Source: Flammeovirgaceae bacterium (GTDB lineage: Bacteria > Bacteroidota > Bacteroidia > Cytophagales > Cyclobacteriaceae). From it: DNA of 9,946 nucleotides. Shown in pieces: positions 5,555 to 9,946 of the stretch (position 1 is the stretch's first letter; each line of letters starts with the position of its first letter). The stretch covers positions 1 to 9,946 of the forward strand of contig QIDJ01000204.1 of assembly GCA_003228395.1 (NCBI GenBank). The letters are read 5' to 3'. The notes below the pieces were generated by a model. That model had not been told where the DNA came from, did not search any database, and worked only from the letters and a program-made list of their open reading frames with translations. The position numbers and the translations under genes are program-made.

Positions 5555-6751
5555 ATGCCAGGAACAGAATTTTTCGGTAAAGAAGAAAAAGAAGGAGTAA
5601 ACGAGGTACTCAATACTGGGTGTTTATTCCGTTATAATCATGAAGAGTTGCGGCAGGGAATCTGGAAAGCCCGCGAACTGGAATCGGAAGTATGCCGGTT
5701 TACAGGTGCAGGATATGCGCATGCCGTTTCGAGCGGGTCCACAGCAGTAAGCACGGCGTTGGCTGCCGCGGGTATCGGCCATGGCGATGAGGTAATCGTT
5801 CCTCCATTTACGTACATTGCCACGATTGAAGCCTTATTGCTTGCAGGCGGATTGCCCGTATTTGCCGAAGTGGATGAGACCCTCTGCCTGAGCGCCGAAG
5901 GTATTAAGGAAGTGCTAACGTCAAAAACAAAAGCGGTGCTGTTGGTGCACATGTGCGGTGCGGCAGCAGATATGGACGCGATCATGCGCGTGATTGAATA
6001 CCATAACCTGATACTCGTGGAAGATGCCGGACAGGCCCTGGGAGCATTTTACAAAAACAAATCCGTAGGGTTATTTGGTAAAACCGGCGCTTTCTCATTT
6101 GACTTTTTCAAGATCACTACTGCCGGGGAAGGGGGCCTGTTTATCACGGATGACGAACAGCGTTACAAACTTGCTGATTCGTTTGCCGATCATGGCCACG
6201 ATCACATCGGCAGCAACCGAGGGATGGAAAACCATCCGGTCATTGGATTCAACTATCGTATAAGCGAACTTCATGCCGCCGTGGGCCTCGAGCAGATGCG
6301 ACGCTTGCCTGAAGTGATCCGCCTGAATCTGCGCAATAAAAAAATTATAAAAGATTTGCTCAGTACTTTACCCGATATAAGTTTCCGGCACATGCCCGAT
6401 CCGCAAGGTGACAGCGGTACCTTCCTGAATTTTTTCATGCCCGATAACGAAACCGCCGTCAACGTGATGAGTCAGTTTGCCAAAGACGGAATAGGTGGGT
6501 GCAATTACTGGTACACCAACATGTACCATTTTATCAACCAATGGGACCACCTGAAAGACCTGAAAAGCGCTGCCCCGTTGGCCATACATCATTTGGGCGC
6601 CCCGCAGGATTATCATAACCTTGAGTTGCCCATATCACAGAAAGTGATTGGCAAACTGATATCGTTGGGAATTCGCGCTTCCTGGACAGAGGAAGAAGCC
6701 ACAGATTTCGGCGAAAAAATGAAGCGCTCCATTTCAAAAGTATTGCACTGA
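5555..6751 (+). CDS. kdnA: 8-amino-3,8-dideoxy-Kdo transaminase (KdnA-like)
   Basis: This PLP-dependent sugar aminotransferase of the DegT/DnrJ/EryC1/StrS family is best matched by KdnA, which aminates 8-oxo-Kdo using glutamate to give Kdo8N in the cytoplasm. It has 398 residues, typical of the family. SSGSTAVSTAL near 59-69 binds cofactor phosphate. VEDAGQALGA holds Asp157 for the PLP ring. SFDFFKITTAGEGG carries the Schiff-base Lys186. The N-terminus MPGTEFFGKEEKEGV and the early RYNHEELRQG segment resemble KdnA rather than generic sugar aminotransferases. Its stop overlaps the start of kdnB by one base (TGATG), so the two are translationally coupled. That pairing with an iron-ADH-type partner is the main support for the specific function. 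No SD-like site is visible before the ATG. A different nucleotide-sugar aminotransferase is the alternative. Confidence 0.85.
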   Translation: MPGTEFFGKEEKEGVNEVLNTGCLFRYNHEELRQGIWKARELESEVCRFTGAGYAHAVSSGSTAVSTALAAAGIGHGDEVIVPPFTYIATIEALLLAGGLPVFAEVDETLCLSAEGIKEVLTSKTKAVLLVHMCGAAADMDAIMRVIEYHNLILVEDAGQALGAFYKNKSVGLFGKTGAFSFDFFKITTAGEGGLFITDDEQRYKLADSFADHGHDHIGSNRGMENHPVIGFNYRISELHAAVGLEQMRRLPEVIRLNLRNKKIIKDLLSTLPDISFRHMPDPQGDSGTFLNFFMPDNETAVNVMSQFAKDGIGGCNYWYTNMYHFINQWDHLKDLKSAAPLAIHHLGAPQDYHNLELPISQKVIGKLISLGIRASWTEEEATDFGEKMKRSISKVLH

Positions 6752-7827
6752 TGTTGAAAAATTTTAAAAATGTTGAGAAAACCGTTTTCGGACGCGGTGG
6801 CTTTGACCAGTTGGGCGCCATTGTGGATGAAAGAAGATCAGAGAATGACTGTTTTACTGTTTTTTTAGTTGATAATTATTTTGAAGATAAACCTCTGGGA
6901 CAACGAATTCCTTCAAAACCGGATGACATGTTGTTGTTTGTGGATATTCAGGCGCATGAACCTACTACGGAGCAGGTAGATACCATCCGGGATAGTATTC
7001 TCAAAAAAGGCCTGCCTTCCTGCATTGCAGGCATTGGCGGTGGCAGCGTCCTCGACATATGCAAGGCCGTATCGCTGATGGTTACAAACGAAGGATCTTC
7101 CAGCCTGTACCAGGGGCTGAACCTGATCAAAAAGCCGGGCGTGTATGCCATCGGGGTGCCGACCATTGCCGGTACCGGGGCGGAAGTGTCAATGACCGCC
7201 GTGCTTACCGGCCCTGAAAAAAAGCTGGGCCTGAAATGTGAGTGGACGGTGCTGAACCAGATCCTTCTGGATCCGGACCTGATTGCCAACGTGCCTACAA
7301 ACCAGTGGTTTTATACGGGAATGGACTGCTACATCCATTGTATTGAGTCAGAAAAAGGGATTTTCAATAATGCCTATTCCACGGCATTCGGCGATCAGGC
7401 GCTCAGATTGTGCCGTGAAATTTTTCTGGAAGAAAATGCAGGTCAAACATTTGAAAACGATGAAAAACTTATGGTGGCTTCGCTTATGGGCGGATCGAGC
7501 CTTACCTATTCGGAAGTGGGGGTATGCCATGCCTTGAGTTACGGGCTTTCGTATGTGTTTGAATATCGCCATGGTTTCGCAAACTGCATTGCATTCAACC
7601 AGCTTGGAGATTATTACCCGGAAGGCGTGCGTGAGTTTAAGGACATGGTGAATCGTTTTCAGATCGACTTGCCGCAAAACCTATCGGCAGACTGGTCGGA
7701 TGAGGAAGTTTCCCGGATGGCAGAAATTTCCATACGCCTTGAGCACATGTGGCATCATGCGTTCGGCGAGAACTGGAAAGAAAAAATTAATATTGAAACG
7801 ATAAAAGGATTGTTTCGGAGAATGTAA
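6751..7827 (+). CDS. kdnB: 3-deoxy-manno-octulosonate 8-oxidase (KdnB-like, iron-containing ADH fold)
   Basis: KdnB oxidises the C8 hydroxyl of Kdo to an aldehyde, the substrate of KdnA. The 358-residue protein belongs to the group III metal-dependent alcohol dehydrogenase fold. GIGGGSVLD at about 95-102 is the dinucleotide-binding glycine motif, and VPTIAGTGAE at 136-145 is the second nucleotide contact. Probable metal ligands are Asp192 and His196 (MDCYIH), His260 (VCHALSYG) and His274 (EYRHGFAN). FKNVEKTVFGRGGFDQL at the start is typical of the KdnB subgroup. The gene ends in TAA immediately before the stop of the convergent acyl-CoA synthetase, with no spacer. kdsA, kdsB and waaA are not in the window, so Kdo synthesis and transfer must be encoded elsewhere. 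Another Fe-ADH activity is possible, but the coupled kdnA makes this assignment strong. Confidence 0.85.
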   Translation: MLKNFKNVEKTVFGRGGFDQLGAIVDERRSENDCFTVFLVDNYFEDKPLGQRIPSKPDDMLLFVDIQAHEPTTEQVDTIRDSILKKGLPSCIAGIGGGSVLDICKAVSLMVTNEGSSSLYQGLNLIKKPGVYAIGVPTIAGTGAEVSMTAVLTGPEKKLGLKCEWTVLNQILLDPDLIANVPTNQWFYTGMDCYIHCIESEKGIFNNAYSTAFGDQALRLCREIFLEENAGQTFENDEKLMVASLMGGSSLTYSEVGVCHALSYGLSYVFEYRHGFANCIAFNQLGDYYPEGVREFKDMVNRFQIDLPQNLSADWSDEEVSRMAEISIRLEHMWHHAFGENWKEKINIETIKGLFRRM

Positions 7828-8844
7828 TCAACCCTTATCAATCAATATTCGTGCATCTACGGCAATAATCCGGTCTTTCACGCCCAATAACGGATTAATA
7901 TCCATTTCGGTTATTTCGGGTACGGCTTCCACAAGCGCTGAAACACGCAGGATAATGTCGCTAAACAGTTCCTTATCTACCCCCGGTTGTCCTCTGATGC
8001 CTTCAATGACCGGATATCCTTTCAGCCGGCGGATCATGCGTTTCACTTCTTTTCTGTTCAGGGGTGAGAGCCCTACCGTTACATCCTTTATCACTTCGAT
8101 AAAGATGCCGCCCAGCCCGCAAAGCACCAGGTGGCCGAATTTGGGTTCAAATTTTGCCCCGACAAACAGCTCCGTTCCATGCAGCATTTGCTGGATCATC
8201 ACGGATTTTGCACCTTTGATTTGTGTCATCCGTGCAAAATGCAATTCAACCGCGGCGGGGGTGTGTATATTCAATGCAACACCACCAACATCGGATTTAT
8301 GACTGATACCGGTTACTTTCATTACTACAGGATAACCAATTTTGCTGGCTGCTGCCACGGCCTCTTCTTTAGTAAATGCTATGGATGCATGTGCATAAGG
8401 AATTCCCGCTTCGAAAAGCAGTTGTTCCACTATTTCAGGAGGCTGAATCCCATTGGTTGCCCGATCGAGTATTTCCCGTAAACGGTCGTGGTTGATTTCA
8501 GGCAGGTCTTCACGATCAGCTATTGGCGGTTGTGTGTGGTACACTTCGCACAGGGCTTTGCCAAGCACCACTTCGTCAGGAAAGTTTACCCGTCCTTTGG
8601 AGAGGAAATATTTGATTTCTTTCGCCGCGCTGATTACCGAAGGTAAAACCGGATAGATGGGTTTTTTGGCAATATCAAGCTTGACATTTAATACTTTATA
8701 CACATTTTCAACATCAAATAAGCCGGCGCTTCCAAAAACAACTACCATGGCATCGATATTGGAAAATTTAAATTCGCAGTAATCAATGATAATTCCCAGT
8801 TGGTCCGCGGTGCCCGTGGCCAAAAAATCTATCGGATTGCCCAC
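7828..8844 (-). CDS. ADP-forming acyl-CoA synthetase, C-terminal segment (after internal stop)
   Basis: This segment continues the upstream half in the same reading frame. Residues 1 to about 110 hold the rest of the second CoA-ligase domain (NPIDFLATGTADQLG, VVVFGSAGLFD). From about 130 an ATP-grasp domain follows, equivalent to the beta subunit of split enzymes. It shows PVVMKVTGISHKSDVGGV, IQQMLHGTELFVGAKF, GLGGIFIEVIKDV and EMDINPLL. The nominal start is GTG at 8844-8842, with a weak GGGA a few bases upstream. The ten codons just before it (LRTYLNPGSS) are also family sequence, which shows the true coding frame begins further upstream. Translation could restart at this GTG, but the product would carry only part of a domain. 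In the intact enzyme this ATP-grasp unit makes ATP from ADP using a phosphohistidine from the N-terminal half. Confidence 0.75.
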   Translation of the reverse strand: MGNPIDFLATGTADQLGIIIDYCEFKFSNIDAMVVVFGSAGLFDVENVYKVLNVKLDIAKKPIYPVLPSVISAAKEIKYFLSKGRVNFPDEVVLGKALCEVYHTQPPIADREDLPEINHDRLREILDRATNGIQPPEIVEQLLFEAGIPYAHASIAFTKEEAVAAASKIGYPVVMKVTGISHKSDVGGVALNIHTPAAVELHFARMTQIKGAKSVMIQQMLHGTELFVGAKFEPKFGHLVLCGLGGIFIEVIKDVTVGLSPLNRKEVKRMIRRLKGYPVIEGIRGQPGVDKELFSDIILRVSALVEAVPEITEMDINPLLGVKDRIIAVDARILIDKG

Positions 8845-8874
8845 GGATGATCCCGGATTAAGGTAGGTACGGAG

Positions 8875-9888
8875 TTAATCAGCATCTTTTCCTTGGATAG
8901 GGGGCACTTTCAGTCCTCCTTTCGACAACGCATCCGTAAGCATTACGGCTGACCCACCGGCGTGGGTTATAACGGCAATATTTTTGCCTTTTAATTCAGG
9001 ATACGTAAATACGGAAGCAGCGGAAATCAATTCTTCCCTGCTGGTGCAGTAAACAATCCCTGCTTTCCGGAACAGCGCCCGGGTAGCCATTTCGGAATTT
9101 GCTATGGCGCCCGTATGTGATGCCGCCGCCCTGCTGCCGGCTTCGGTAGAGCCCGACTTTATCGCAGCTATTTTACATCCTTTCCGGATCAGGGAAGAGG
9201 TATGCTTTAACAGTCGTTTCGGGTACCGGATATCTTCAATATAAATCAGTTTGGTGGATGAACTTACAGCAGGATCATGCGTTTCATCCATATACTGGAT
9301 TACATCTTCCACGCATGTCTGGGCGCCGTTTCCGATCGAAAATACGTTGGCAAAGCGGAGCCCTAACGGGATACCGGCTTCCATGATAAATACGGCGGTT
9401 GCTCCCGAACTGGAAACAAAATCGCACCCTTTCGGGTCGAGTTCCGGGATAGGGGAAGTGAAAACGCCATGATAAACTGGATTTAGTAATCCGATGCAAT
9501 TGGGTCCGATAAGACAGCCACCCGTTTTGTTAACAATACCGGCGATTTGCGTTTCAAGTTTTTTTCCTTCTTCGTTTACTTCCCCAAAGCCTGCTGAAAT
9601 AATTATAAATGCTTTCGTGTTTTTTTCTTCAGCCAGTACTTTTACTGTTTGCAGGCAGTATTGCGAACTGATGGCGATAATGGCCAGGTCAACCTCCGGC
9701 AGGAGCGATGGGTCAGAAAAACTTTCAATGTCCTGCACGGTATGTTCCCTGCGGTTCACCACATAAAGTTTTCCCGTATATCCACCGTCAATAATATTTT
9801 TTAATATCTTCCCGCCGGGTTTGGTAATATTGTTTGAGCCGCCTATGACAACTATACTTCTGGGATTTGTTAACTGGGTATTAATCAT
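8875..9888 (-). CDS. ADP-forming acyl-CoA synthetase, N-terminal segment (ends at internal stop)
   Basis: The enzyme family interconverts acyl-CoA, ADP and phosphate with free acid, CoA and ATP, in the cytoplasm. This 337-residue part opens with a CoA-binding Rossmann domain (SIVVIGGSNN at 11-20; LIGPNCIGLLNP near 126-136). The first CoA-ligase domain follows (FVSSSGAT, FSIGNGAQT). Catalytic His258 in AAASHTGAIAN is the residue expected to be phosphorylated. The start of the second ligase domain is present (AVITHAGGSAVML at 305-317) and ends at GKDAD. The ATG at 9888 overlaps the stop of a preceding gene by ATGA, and a stop lies just upstream in its own frame, so the start is secure. The sequence alone would lack the ATP-grasp domain. 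Acetate, propionate or branched-chain acids are all possible substrates. Confidence 0.75.
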   Translation of the reverse strand: MINTQLTNPRSIVVIGGSNNITKPGGKILKNIIDGGYTGKLYVVNRREHTVQDIESFSDPSLLPEVDLAIIAISSQYCLQTVKVLAEEKNTKAFIIISAGFGEVNEEGKKLETQIAGIVNKTGGCLIGPNCIGLLNPVYHGVFTSPIPELDPKGCDFVSSSGATAVFIMEAGIPLGLRFANVFSIGNGAQTCVEDVIQYMDETHDPAVSSSTKLIYIEDIRYPKRLLKHTSSLIRKGCKIAAIKSGSTEAGSRAAASHTGAIANSEMATRALFRKAGIVYCTSREELISAASVFTYPELKGKNIAVITHAGGSAVMLTDALSKGGLKVPPIQGKDAD

Positions 9889-9946
9889 CGGTCAACTTCA
9901 TTATACCGCCGGTCATACATCAGCCGGTTAGGATTCGTAAAATTAC
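9885..9946 (-). CDS. C-terminus of an unidentified protein (partial)
   Basis: From the window edge one minus-strand frame reads through 19 codons (NFTNPNRLMYDRRYNEVDR) to TGA at 9887-9885. That stop overlaps the ATG of the acyl-CoA synthetase in an ATGA arrangement, the usual sign of an operon. The other two frames are interrupted by stops within this stretch. I do not recognise the family, and the piece is too short to assign. Confidence 0.5.
   Translation of the reverse strand, partial: NFTNPNRLMYDRRYNEVDR

Larger units (their letters stand above)
7828..9888 (-). pseudogene. ADP-forming acyl-CoA synthetase interrupted by one in-frame TAA
   Basis: Read as one frame, 9888 to 7828 gives 687 codons, close to the 690-700 residues of fused alpha-beta ADP-forming acetyl-CoA synthetases. 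The only defect is TAA at 8877-8875, between GKDAD and LRTYLNPGSSVGNP. Homologues typically have Glu here, so one GAA to TAA change would explain it. The break lies inside the second CoA-ligase domain, not at the alpha/beta boundary used by natural two-subunit enzymes. This argues for recent inactivation, a sequencing error or an unusual readthrough rather than a genuine split gene. All catalytic motifs on both sides are intact. Confidence 0.75.

Noticed and set aside
5356..5580. Plus-strand open frame of 74 codons over the TGTACA cluster
   Set aside because: Its sequence is dominated by translated repeat words, it resembles no family and it overlaps the kdnA start in another frame.
8875..8877. 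TAA in the acyl-CoA synthetase as a recoded amino acid (selenocysteine or pyrrolysine)
   Set aside because: Those use UGA and UAG. Homologues carry a normal residue here, other genes in the window end in TAA normally, and no recoding structure is evident.
7828..9888. Natural two-subunit (alpha and beta) acyl-CoA synthetase
   Set aside because: The interruption falls inside the second CoA-ligase domain rather than before the ATP-grasp domain, and the family sequence runs in frame straight through the stop.

Overview
The window looks like chromosomal DNA from a member of the Bacteroidota, possibly close to the Chitinophagales or Sphingobacteriales. This is inferred from a promoter with the Bacteroidota -7 form (TAnnTTTG), AT-rich leaders with weak Shine-Dalgarno sites, a metZ-metX operon under a SAM-I riboswitch, and the style of the proteins. 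No ribosomal marker is present, so the taxonomy is tentative.

Left part (1-1100) is decayed DNA. Two small arrays of heptamer-like repeats (GAAAGCC and AGTTnnC) precede a haloacid dehalogenase gene that has lost its 5' end, including the nucleophile motif. After it lies the C-terminal remnant of a transposase of the REP-associated/IS200-like (Y1) type.

Methionine block (1106-3932, + strand). A Bacteroidota-type promoter leads into a SAM-I (S-box) riboswitch and an intrinsic terminator. These control metZ (PLP-dependent homocysteine-forming sulfhydrylase) and metX (homoserine O-acetyltransferase), which overlap by ATGA. MetX activates homoserine and MetZ exchanges the acyl group for sulfide, so the pair makes homocysteine and is shut off by S-adenosylmethionine. 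MetX is fused in frame to a rhodanese domain with an intact active-site cysteine.

AT-rich insert (about 3933-5500). A convergent gene encodes a class II Fic enzyme (AMP-transferase family) with a C-terminal winged helix. Between it and the divergent kdnA lies a striking cluster of six RTGTACAY palindromes within 127 bp. One sits inside the best candidate fic promoter, so I read the cluster as an operator array.

Lipopolysaccharide block (5555-7827, + strand). kdnA and kdnB are translationally coupled. Together they would convert Kdo to 8-amino-3,8-dideoxy-Kdo (Kdo8N), a modified core sugar best known from Shewanella.

Right part (7828-9946, - strand). An ADP-forming acyl-CoA synthetase of 687 codons is interrupted by a single in-frame TAA. 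Reading frame and sequence are otherwise intact on both sides. Its 3' end abuts the kdnB stop with no gap, and its start overlaps (ATGA) the end of an unidentified gene that runs off the window.

The strongest leads are the RTGTACAY array, the MetX-rhodanese fusion, the isolated nonsense codon in the acyl-CoA synthetase, and the kdnAB pair. I did not find a clearly new multi-gene system.
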